Positions 1-6,850 of a stretch of 23,177 nt of DNA are shown here, piece by piece. A program made the translations under genes and the position numbers. Source of the stretch: an uncultured Bacteroides sp. (GTDB lineage Bacteria > Bacteroidota > Bacteroidia > Bacteroidales > Bacteroidaceae). The stretch spans positions 1-23,177 of the forward strand of contig CAAFTU010000043.1 in assembly GCA_900766005.1 (NCBI GenBank), read 5' to 3'. The notes under the pieces are model-generated. The model was given only the letters and a program-made list of their open reading frames with translations, was not told where the DNA came from and ran no database searches. Position 1 is the stretch's first letter. Each line of letters opens with the position of its first letter.

Positions 1-921
1 ATGCGCCAAGTACCTCTCACCTTGGACAAAACCACTCTGGACCCCGAAGAAGCACTGAAGATGTGTGACGAGAACACCATCTGCATCGTTCCCATCCAAG
101 GTGTGACATGGACAGGCTTGAACGATGACGTGGAAGCGTTGGACAAAGCACTGGATGCCTACAACGCCAAAACCGGCTATGATATTCCTATCCATGTAGA
201 TGCAGCAACCGGCGGTTTCATCCTGCCGTTCCTCAATCCCGACACAAAATGGGACTTCCGCTTGAAATGGGTTCTCTCCATCAGCACTTCCGGCCACAAG
301 TTCGGACTGGTTTATCCGGGACTGGGATGGGTAGTATGGAAAGACAAGAAATACCTTCCGGATGCCATGTCGTTCAGTGTCAATTATCTGGGTGCGAACA
401 TCACACAGGTTGGTTTGAACTTCAGCCGTCCCGCCGCACAGATTCTGGGACAGTACTACCAATTTATCCGTCTGGGATTCCAAGGATACAAAGCCATCCA
501 ATACAATTCCATGGAAATCACCAAGTACATCCACAGCGAAATAGCCAAGATGGCTCCGTTCGTAAATTACAGCGATGACGTAGTAAATCCTTTGTTCATC
601 TGGTATATGAAACCCGAATATGCAAAGAATGCCAAATGGACTCTGTACGATTTGCAGGCTAAATTGCAGCAAAGCGGCTGGATGGTTCCTGCCTACACCT
701 TGCCGGAAAATATCCAGAATTACGTAGTTATGCGTGTTGTGGTACGTCAGGGATTCAGCCGTGACATGGCGGATATGTTGTTGAACGACATCAAGAATGC
801 CATCTGCGAGTTCGAGAAACTGGAATATCCCACTCCTACCCGCATCGCCCAAGACAAGAATATCGCTGTAAAAGGTACTGTGTTCACTCACAATGCCCAT
901 AGCAACGCCGCTAAAAAATAA
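1..921 (+). CDS. gadB: Glutamate decarboxylase, 3' part (5' end outside window)
   Basis: PLP-dependent glutamate decarboxylase, which converts L-glutamate to GABA and CO2 in the cytoplasm and consumes a proton; this is the core of GAD acid resistance. The visible 306 residues cover the second half of the fold. HVDAATGGF (about residues 65-73 of the visible part) is the cofactor-binding DAAxGG segment. SISTSGHKFG carries the Schiff-base lysine, visible Lys100, equivalent to E. coli GadB Lys276. By that alignment roughly 175 N-terminal residues lie upstream of base 1, so the ATG at base 1 is an internal Met and not the start. The tail ends FTHNAHSNAAKK; histidines near the C-terminus recall the His that plugs the active site at neutral pH in E. 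coli GadB, but the tails do not align well enough to claim the same mechanism. glsA follows after 65 bases on the same strand, consistent with an operon. Confidence 0.96.
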   Translation: MRQVPLTLDKTTLDPEEALKMCDENTICIVPIQGVTWTGLNDDVEALDKALDAYNAKTGYDIPIHVDAATGGFILPFLNPDTKWDFRLKWVLSISTSGHKFGLVYPGLGWVVWKDKKYLPDAMSFSVNYLGANITQVGLNFSRPAAQILGQYYQFIRLGFQGYKAIQYNSMEITKYIHSEIAKMAPFVNYSDDVVNPLFIWYMKPEYAKNAKWTLYDLQAKLQQSGWMVPAYTLPENIQNYVVMRVVVRQGFSRDMADMLLNDIKNAICEFEKLEYPTPTRIAQDKNIAVKGTVFTHNAHSNAAKK

Positions 922-940
922 GCATAGATAACAATAATGC

Positions 941-967
941 AACCATCCGCCGTTAAGGTAGATGGTT
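941..967 (+). other. Short inverted repeat between gadB and glsA
   Basis: A 7-bp inverted repeat, AACCATC at 941-947 and GATGGTT at 961-967, with a 13-base loop, fills most of the gadB-glsA gap. No T-run follows, so it is not a convincing terminator. It may be an mRNA structure or chance. Confidence 0.3.
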
Positions 968-986
968 ACTTCAATCAAATTAATTT

Positions 987-1949
987 ATGGAAAGAACTAT
1001 AACTATCCAGCAAATAAAGGATGTTGCCCAGGAGGCTTACAATCTGTACAAGGACAATACAGACGGTAAGAACGCCGACTATATCCCTTATCTGGCAAAT
1101 ATTGATCCCAAACTGTTCGGGATCAGTATCTGTCTGATGAACGGAGAAATCATCCAACTGGGTGACTCTCAGTACCGTTTCGGTATCGAGTCCGTTTCCA
1201 AGGTGCTGACCGCCATCCTGGTACTCCGCCAATACGGTGCTCCCAAGGTGCTCGAAATGATTGGCGCCGATGCTACCGGACTGCCGTTCAACTCCATCAT
1301 GGCCATCTTGTTGGAAAACGACCATCCGTCCACCCCATTGGTAAACGCCGGCGCCATCTCGGCCAACAGTATGGTGCAACCCGTAGGAAACAGCGATGCC
1401 AAGTGGAAAGCCATCGTAGACAATATGACCGAACTATGCGGAAGTACCCCGCAACTGATCGACGAACTGTACCGGTCAGAGTCGGCGACAAATTTCAACA
1501 ACCGTTCCATCGCCTGGCTATTGAAAAATTATAACCGTATCTACGATGACCCCGATATGTCGCTCGACCTCTACACCCGCCAGTGTTCCATGGGCATCAC
1601 TGCAGAACAGTTGTCCATCTGTGGAGCCACCATCGCCAACGAAGGATTGAACCCGAACACCAACAAGCAAGTGTTCGACAAAGCCCTCTCCCCGAAAATC
1701 ACCTCCATGATAGCTACCGTAGGTTTCTATCAGCACACAGGCGACTGGCTTTACACTTCGGGAATTCCTGCCAAGACAGGCGTAGGAGGCGGTGTCATGG
1801 GCGTAATGCCGGGTGTCATGGGCATTGCAGCCTTCGCGCCTCCTCTGGATGACGCCGGCAACTCCGTGAAAGCACAGCTTGCCATCAAGCATATTATGAA
1901 CAAACTGGGCATGAACGTATTCAATGGCCATCGCATCCACGTGCAATAA
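987..1949 (+). CDS. glsA: Glutaminase A
   Basis: Serine-dependent glutaminase (beta-lactamase-like fold), which hydrolyses glutamine to glutamate and ammonia in the cytoplasm. It feeds glutamate to GadB, and the ammonia released itself buffers acid. It is 320 aa, close to the usual 305-310 aa. The catalytic S-x-x-K pair is visible in GIESVSK (Ser69, Lys72). Other family segments include NAGAISANSM (about residues 119-128) and the glycine-rich PAKTGVGGGVMGVMPG near the C-terminus. The start at 987 fits the family N-terminus; no Shine-Dalgarno is visible, which is normal for Bacteroidetes. It lies 65 bases downstream of gadB and is followed by a strong hairpin, so gadB-glsA probably form one transcript ending here. 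Confidence 0.96.
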   Translation: MERTITIQQIKDVAQEAYNLYKDNTDGKNADYIPYLANIDPKLFGISICLMNGEIIQLGDSQYRFGIESVSKVLTAILVLRQYGAPKVLEMIGADATGLPFNSIMAILLENDHPSTPLVNAGAISANSMVQPVGNSDAKWKAIVDNMTELCGSTPQLIDELYRSESATNFNNRSIAWLLKNYNRIYDDPDMSLDLYTRQCSMGITAEQLSICGATIANEGLNPNTNKQVFDKALSPKITSMIATVGFYQHTGDWLYTSGIPAKTGVGGGVMGVMPGVMGIAAFAPPLDDAGNSVKAQLAIKHIMNKLGMNVFNGHRIHVQ

Positions 1950-1970
1950 TCCATTTCGTTCCCATAGGAA

Positions 1971-2011
1971 AACCGGTATTTCTCTCACTCCGAGAGGAGT
2001 ACCGGCTTTTT
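1971..2011 (+). terminator. Rho-independent terminator after glsA
   Basis: ACCGGTA pairs with TACCGG(C), extended inward by TTTCTCTC against GAGAGGAG with a wobble, and is followed by a run of five T's (2007-2011). It sits 22 bases after the glsA stop and closes the gadB-glsA unit. Confidence 0.8.
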
Positions 2012-2035
2012 AATTAAAAATTTTTTCCGCTAAAA

Positions 2036-2067
2036 TTTCTCACACTCTTACATTATGCCTATCTTTG
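2036..2067 (+). promoter_or_regulatory. Bacteroidetes-type promoter upstream of cutC
   Basis: A -7 box TATCTTTG (2060-2067) matches TAnnTTTG exactly. TTTC at 2036-2039 lies 20 bases upstream, one mismatch from the -33 TTTG. It would start transcription near 2074 and drive the small ORFs at 2089-2234 and then cutC. Confidence 0.65.
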
Positions 2068-2088
2068 CACTGACAAATTCATCATATT

Positions 2089-2127
2089 ATGAAGAACAAA
2101 GTCATCCGTAAAGAACCGGACCAATGA
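2089..2127 (+). CDS. Possible 12-residue leader peptide
   Basis: ATG at 2089 opens a 12-codon frame (MKNKVIRKEPDQ) ending at TGA 2125-2127. That stop overlaps the ATG of the next short frame by ATGA, an arrangement typical of translational coupling. It lies 22 bases downstream of a good -7 box. No homology is recognised. It could be a leader peptide, or the front of a decayed gene frameshifted against the following ORF. Confidence 0.2.
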   Translation: MKNKVIRKEPDQ

Positions 2128-2234
2128 CGAACTCACGCAGAGAAACCATTGGAGTTCCCTTGGCGGAATATTTGAAAGAGAAATGCTGGAACAGCCCAAA
2201 GCGCCCGATGACGTTGATTATGGAATTGAATTAA
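2124..2234 (+). CDS. Possible small protein, 36 aa, unknown
   Basis: ATG at 2124 starts a 36-codon frame (MTNSRRETIGVPLAEYLKEK...MELN) ending with TAA at 2232-2234, 15 bases before the cutC start. It overlaps the preceding 12-codon frame by ATGA. The protein is basic with an amphipathic middle (VPLAEYLKEKCW). I do not recognise a family. It may be a real small protein, a leader, or a remnant of a larger gene. Confidence 0.25.
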   Translation: MTNSRRETIGVPLAEYLKEKCWNSPKRPMTLIMELN

Positions 2235-2249
2235 CTATTAAATAACTTT

Positions 2250-3113
2250 ATGAGTAACAAATCAAAAATCGAGATTTGCGCCAACTCCGTGGAAAGTGCT
2301 GTGAAGGCACAACAAGCCGGTGCTTATCGTGTAGAACTATGTGCAGGTATTCCGGAAGGCGGAACAACCCCGTCTTTTGGTGAAATCCGTATGGCACGCC
2401 AATTATTGAACCAAACAAAACTGCATGTCATTATCCGTCCCCGTGGCGGAGATTTCCTATATTCTCCTATTGAACAAGAAATCATGCTGCATGATATTAA
2501 AGTGGCACGCCAGCTGGGTGCGGACGGTGTGGTATTCGGCTGTCTTACCGCAGAAGGCTATGTCGATGTGCCTCTGATGCAGAAACTGATGAATGCGGTA
2601 GGCGAGATGAGTGTCACCTTCCACCGTGCTTTTGATATGTGCAGCAATCCCAAAGAGGCCTTGGAACAGATTATCGGACTGGGTATAGACCGGGTTCTTA
2701 CTTCCGGACAGGAAGCTACCGCCGAAAAGGGAATCCCTCTTCTGAAAGAATTGGTGGAACAGGCCGACGGACGGATCATCATCATGCCGGGATGCGGTGT
2801 GAATGCCGGTAATATCCGTAAGATTGCCGAAGAAACCGGAACTTCGGAATTTCATTTCTCCGGACGGAGCAGCGTAGACAGCGGCATGATTTATCGTAAC
2901 TCAAAAGTATCCATGGGAGGTACTGTAAAGATAGAAGAGTATCTGAAAGACGTTACCAATCCTGACAAAGTAAAAGCCGCCTTGTCCGAACTGGCAATGA
3001 AAGACGAAAACGACAAAGCACTGGAAAAGAAAAACAAAAGCCTCAACCCCAAGAAATCAAAGAAAGAGGATGACTGGGACGATGAGGACGATGACTTGGA
3101 TGATGACAAGTAA
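2250..3113 (+). CDS. cutC: CutC family protein with acidic C-terminal tail
   Basis: CutC is a TIM-barrel family historically linked to copper homeostasis; its exact biochemical role is unsettled. The core is recognised by IEICANSVESAVKAQQAGA near the N-terminus, RVELCAGIPEGGTTPS (27-42), IIRPRGGDF (61-69), SVTFHRAFDM (121-130), RVLTSGQ (148-154) and MPGCGVNAGNI (179-189). The protein has 287 residues against about 248 in E. coli. The extra length is a charged tail from about residue 251: first Lys/Glu rich, then an Asp/Glu run with a single Trp (DDWDDEDDDLDDDK). The tail has no secondary-structure signature and looks disordered; metal binding is possible but is inference. The gene stands alone with its own promoter region and a strong terminator. 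Confidence 0.93.
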   Translation: MSNKSKIEICANSVESAVKAQQAGAYRVELCAGIPEGGTTPSFGEIRMARQLLNQTKLHVIIRPRGGDFLYSPIEQEIMLHDIKVARQLGADGVVFGCLTAEGYVDVPLMQKLMNAVGEMSVTFHRAFDMCSNPKEALEQIIGLGIDRVLTSGQEATAEKGIPLLKELVEQADGRIIIMPGCGVNAGNIRKIAEETGTSEFHFSGRSSVDSGMIYRNSKVSMGGTVKIEEYLKDVTNPDKVKAALSELAMKDENDKALEKKNKSLNPKKSKKEDDWDDEDDDLDDDK

Positions 3114-3144
3114 ACAGATAAGCATAAACGCTATCAATATATTT

Positions 3145-3190
3145 AACGCGGATATTCAGTTTGCAAACTTGAATATCCGCGTTACTTTTT
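3145..3190. terminator. Bidirectional terminator between cutC and the convergent transglutaminase gene
   Basis: A perfect 14-bp inverted repeat (AACGCGGATATTCA at 3145-3158, its complement at 3170-3183) encloses the short palindrome GTTTGCAAAC. It is followed by a T-rich run on the plus strand and preceded by an A/T-rich stretch on the other side. It lies between two convergent genes, so it can serve both. Confidence 0.85.
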
Positions 3191-3204
3191 GTTTATACTG
3201 AATC

Positions 3205-5868
3205 CTACAGCTTATGTATCACCTTCATCAGCTGCTCACCCAGTCCGATGGTATATCCTTGTGACACGAATACCACCCGGTTAAAGGTATCCCCAATGAT
3301 AAACATAGGCAGGATAGTCTTGTTAGACAACTTCATGCCTTCTGCAATCTGCTTCTGGATGGAACCGTCCACATCAATACCGTAAGTAATGGTAGCCGGT
3401 AATCCGGGGAATTCCTGCGGGCGGAACTTCTTGTACTGCTCCTCGTTGGGGAACAACAGCACGATTCCTCTGCCCCATTCATCAAACTCCTTACCCAATG
3501 CCGCAATATCACGCAAGGCATGGTTCGTAGGTTCTTGTCCGGCACCCAGTACGGCTACAATGTAGTAACCACGTCCTGTAGTGGCAAGAATAGACTTCAG
3601 TTCATCGCTATCTATCGGTTTATAAGTAGATTCCGAGTTGAAGTTACCGATCACCTGAATATCATCCTTACTTTCACGCATCACCAAGTCCACCGTAGTC
3701 GTTTCCCCCGGCTTGATGGTAAAGAAAGTCAGCTGGGACAATACGCCGCCGTTGGCCAGACGAGTACCGGTCACCATCACATAATTGCCGGCATCCAGTG
3801 CCGTTCCGTTCTTCAACAGATTAGCCCAAGTAGCACCGCCACCCATATCAATATCGCCTTCATCATAATTCAGCAATTTCAAGGTTCCGGCAGGAGTCAG
3901 TCTGGAAATAGAGAAATGAGAATAATACTTCGGGTCGGCCAAAGACTTGATCGGCGTATATCTGGCAATAAACTTGCCGGTAGGCGCACTGGCCTGTTCC
4001 ATCGCCTCAAAGTTCACATCAACAGTACCTTCATCACCCATCAACTGCACTTTTCCGGTCACTTCGTCTATACGTGCAGGAATACCCATGCTGCGTGCCA
4101 TGGAAACAAAGAAGATATCACGGCTGTGCGCATCGGCTGTACGGGCCTTCCACACCCCTTCCGGAGTAATCGGAGAACCGCCCAGATTGCAATCCTTGTC
4201 CACACGGATATTTTCGGCAACCCATGCAACCAGCTTCATCGGATCGGCAAGGTAAGCCTCACGCTCCTGTTCGGGCACTGCTTTCTCAAAGAATCCTTTG
4301 TACGGAGTAATCATTTCGTTGCTCACACGCGGATTACGCACAAATCTGCGGAAATAATCGGCATTGGCGCACAGATGTGAATTCATCATGTGGTCTATCA
4401 ACACTTCGGAACTTACATCGCGAAGGTCTTTGGCGGAAATCTGCTGAAGCAGGTCAATGCCGCCCTTCTTTGACTTGTCCGAACGGAGACGGGCCATAAA
4501 GTCACGGATGGTTTCGTGGTTACCACGTGATGCCACCAGCAATTTGGCAACAACATCCTCATCCAACTGATACTCTTTAGCGAAATGACGGGCCGATTCA
4601 TCCGTCATGAACGTAGCCACGTAGGCATTGCGGATAGAGTCCTCCAAGGCCATGCGGCGATTGTTCTCCGCACGTTGTTCGGGAGTCACTTCGGGCATAT
4701 TGGCGCCTTCCACCGGAGGAATGATATCCATATCCAGTGTATAAGCCTCGCCGGCCGTCTTGTCCAGTTTCACGGTCAAGGCATTGTCTTTTCCGAAAGA
4801 CAGTTTGGAGTAACCGAATTTTCCATCTTTGGAAGCCCATACCAGCATATCCCCTTTTCCGGCTGTCAGGAACGTCTTGCCGTCCGCATCCGTCTGTTTG
4901 GAAGCTACGGTATAAAATTCGGCATAGTTATACACCTTGAATTCCACTTTGGCATCAGCCACCGGTTTGCCATCCGCATCCACGATGGCCACATCGGCTT
5001 TTGCCGTAGGGGCATAATTGTCAATCACATTGATTTCCGTATACCGGGGAGTGCGGTACATCACTTCTTCCGGTCCGTTATAACGTCCGAACACCTTGGT
5101 GTGCATCAGCATACCCCGTGAAGCGGGAGCGTTGAACCAACCCAGATTCAGTACCGGTTCGGGTTCGCAAGCACCCAGGAAGTACCATTTGCCATCCACC
5201 CAGGCTTCCACCCAGGCATGATTATCATCGGTATGTGCCCAACGCGGCGTATATACCTGGCGGGCAGGGATGCCTACCGAACGCAAGGCGGCTACCGTGA
5301 ACGTAGATTCCTCGCCGCAACGTCCGTAAGCTGTCTTTACGGAAGCCAGCGGACTACTGGTACGGGCATCAGAGGGAGTATAAATCACCTTCTCATGACA
5401 CCAGTGGTTCACTTCCAGCACGGCATCATATAAAGAAAGGTTTTTCACTCTGTCCTTCAGTTCCTCGTAGAATACCTTACGGCTGTCGTCCAGATTCTCG
5501 TTGTTTACGCGGATGGGCAATACAAAGTGGCGGAACTCGCGTTCGGGAACCACTTTTCCCCACGGCATCTCCTCACGCGCCTTGAAAGCGTAATCCACGT
5601 TTTCCAGATAGAATTCACCGGGATGATCCGCTATATCCGCCAAAGGCATATAGGCGTAAAGGAAAGTCATCGCCTCCTTCTGCTCATCGCTCATGGGTTG
5701 TTCGAATACCTGGAAGAGGTCACCTTGGGCCAGCGTATCACGCCGTGCCTCAAAATCCTGCTGAACAGCGGCACGTTCAGCCTCATCACTGATCAAATGT
5801 TTGTTGTTTGTACACGAGGCACACAGCATCAAGCCTATCCCCGCCGCACACAGAGCCAATAATTTCAT
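3205..5868 (-). CDS. Multidomain transglutaminase-like lipoprotein
   Basis: Large (887 aa) cell-envelope protein. The N-terminus is a lipoprotein signal: basic MK, hydrophobic core, Cys19 in LCASC. The order is: helical region (25-170); transglutaminase core with YGRCGEE (Cys184) and DNHAWVEAW (His217); Ig-like carboxypeptidase-regulatory-type domain (about 290-370); a Glu/Arg-rich helical linker (395-540); a second, degenerate transglutaminase-like segment (about 540-605, ending ARSMGIPARI) with no Cys; another beta domain (620-735); and a C-terminal thioredoxin-like fold without CxxC (about 755-887). At the usual catalytic Asp site the first core has LGACEPE (231-237), so the triad is altered. 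Papain-like transglutaminase folds in bacteria are often peptidases; the substrate here is unknown. The channel gene lies 81 bases upstream on the same strand. Confidence 0.85.
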   Translation of the reverse strand: MKLLALCAAGIGLMLCASCTNNKHLISDEAERAAVQQDFEARRDTLAQGDLFQVFEQPMSDEQKEAMTFLYAYMPLADIADHPGEFYLENVDYAFKAREEMPWGKVVPEREFRHFVLPIRVNNENLDDSRKVFYEELKDRVKNLSLYDAVLEVNHWCHEKVIYTPSDARTSSPLASVKTAYGRCGEESTFTVAALRSVGIPARQVYTPRWAHTDDNHAWVEAWVDGKWYFLGACEPEPVLNLGWFNAPASRGMLMHTKVFGRYNGPEEVMYRTPRYTEINVIDNYAPTAKADVAIVDADGKPVADAKVEFKVYNYAEFYTVASKQTDADGKTFLTAGKGDMLVWASKDGKFGYSKLSFGKDNALTVKLDKTAGEAYTLDMDIIPPVEGANMPEVTPEQRAENNRRMALEDSIRNAYVATFMTDESARHFAKEYQLDEDVVAKLLVASRGNHETIRDFMARLRSDKSKKGGIDLLQQISAKDLRDVSSEVLIDHMMNSHLCANADYFRRFVRNPRVSNEMITPYKGFFEKAVPEQEREAYLADPMKLVAWVAENIRVDKDCNLGGSPITPEGVWKARTADAHSRDIFFVSMARSMGIPARIDEVTGKVQLMGDEGTVDVNFEAMEQASAPTGKFIARYTPIKSLADPKYYSHFSISRLTPAGTLKLLNYDEGDIDMGGGATWANLLKNGTALDAGNYVMVTGTRLANGGVLSQLTFFTIKPGETTTVDLVMRESKDDIQVIGNFNSESTYKPIDSDELKSILATTGRGYYIVAVLGAGQEPTNHALRDIAALGKEFDEWGRGIVLLFPNEEQYKKFRPQEFPGLPATITYGIDVDGSIQKQIAEGMKLSNKTILPMFIIGDTFNRVVFVSQGYTIGLGEQLMKVIHKL

Positions 5869-5949
5869 CTTGTTGTTTATTTAGGTTAGCAATTTGTTAT
5901 TGGCTACGAAGATAAGACTTTTTTCTTATTTTTGACGAAGTTCAAGCTA

Positions 5950-6684
5950 TTATTTAGTATCCGCCGGCTCCGATTGTTGCGATTGATAATATTCCTCCTT
6001 CCGCTTGTTGGCCTGCTGCACCAGACTGGTGACGTATACCGTGAAAATGGGGAACATCATCATTCCCAGGGCGGCCAGCACCACCGACAGTATTTTCCCC
6101 GTAGGAGTGACGGCATAAATATTGCTCCCTACGGTAGTGACATCCATAAACGCCCACCACAGCGCACTCCAGTAGTCCGTCACCATAGGGTTCACCTTAT
6201 GTTCCAGCACAAAGAAAATAAGGCTGGCAAAATACACGGTGGCCATCAGCATGGTGATGTACGAGGTAAACAGTCCGGACGCCTTGCTGCCCGACAGCCA
6301 GCCCACCACGATGGCCAGCGCATACCCTCCCCTCAGCAAAGGGATAAAGCGCAGGAAATAACTGATTTCGGGCGAGAAAGTGATGTGATAGAAATCAATG
6401 ATATTTAAATAAGGTATAGATACCAGCAGGAAAATAAAATGGCTGGTGAAGTATCTTCCTTTTTCTTTCGAGAGGAAAAACTCCAGCAGGAAATCGAACA
6501 GGAAAAACATACATATCCAGAACTGAATCTTCAGATAAGAACCTTGATTCAGGAAAGGGATGTTATGAAAAGTATCTATCGAGATACTGATAACCAGAAA
6601 AAGGGACATCAACAGGATGAGTATATGCAAGATCCCGTAAATCCCCCTGCGGGAATAGATGAATGAGGAGAAAGCTGTTTTCAT
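5950..6684 (-). CDS. Voltage-gated-like potassium channel family protein of the GAD locus
   Basis: 244 aa integral inner-membrane protein with about six hydrophobic segments: 15-36, 50-71, 78-97, 105-130 with only two Arg (weak S4), 137-161, and 198-223 after the pore loop. The pore segment is YWSALWWAFMDVTTVGSNIY; the filter reads TTVGSN (183-188), related to the K+ channel TVGYG signature but with Ser-Asn instead of Tyr-Gly. The overall pattern fits the ion-transport (Kv-like) superfamily. From memory, in other Bacteroides a channel gene of this kind sits with gadB, glsA and gadC; here it is divergent from gadC with a 166-base shared gap. Charge compensation for proton uptake during acid stress is an inference. 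Strictly speaking, ion selectivity cannot be read from the sequence. Confidence 0.85.
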   Translation of the reverse strand: MKTAFSSFIYSRRGIYGILHILILLMSLFLVISISIDTFHNIPFLNQGSYLKIQFWICMFFLFDFLLEFFLSKEKGRYFTSHFIFLLVSIPYLNIIDFYHITFSPEISYFLRFIPLLRGGYALAIVVGWLSGSKASGLFTSYITMLMATVYFASLIFFVLEHKVNPMVTDYWSALWWAFMDVTTVGSNIYAVTPTGKILSVVLAALGMMMFPIFTVYVTSLVQQANKRKEEYYQSQQSEPADTK

Positions 6685-6717
6685 AAACTATACTGATTAT
6701 ATTGTTTTTTCTAGAAA

Positions 6718-6761
6718 CACCCTTCCGGGTGCGATTGTTTCATTCCGGATACCTTCCGGGT
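6718..6761. promoter_or_regulatory. Direct repeats in the channel/gadC divergent control region
   Basis: CCTTCCGGGT occurs at 6721-6730 and again at 6752-6761, 31 bases apart (about three helical turns), with the related ATTCCGGA at 6742-6749 between them. The first copy also forms a CACCC/GGGTG hairpin (6718-6731). Its position between divergent genes suggests a shared operator. No clear -33/-7 promoter was found in the same gap. Confidence 0.45.
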
Positions 6762-6794
6762 TAATAAACCTAAACGGATAAACATCATTTCCAG

Positions 6795-6812
6795 GGAGTT
6801 GTTATAAACTCC
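6795..6812. promoter_or_regulatory. Inverted repeat upstream of gadC
   Basis: GGAGTT (6795-6800) and AACTCC (6807-6812) form a perfect 6-bp inverted repeat with a 6-base loop, 38 bases before the gadC start. It may be an operator half-site pair or a leader hairpin. Confidence 0.35.
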
Positions 6813-6850
6813 GTAAACAAAAAACATATATTTTTTAAAACCTAAACTTT

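Noticed and set aside
3520..4380. 286-codon plus-strand frame inside the transglutaminase-like gene
   Set aside because: His/Arg/Ile-rich shadow translation; the minus-strand gene is continuous over 887 codons with a signal peptide and recognisable domains.
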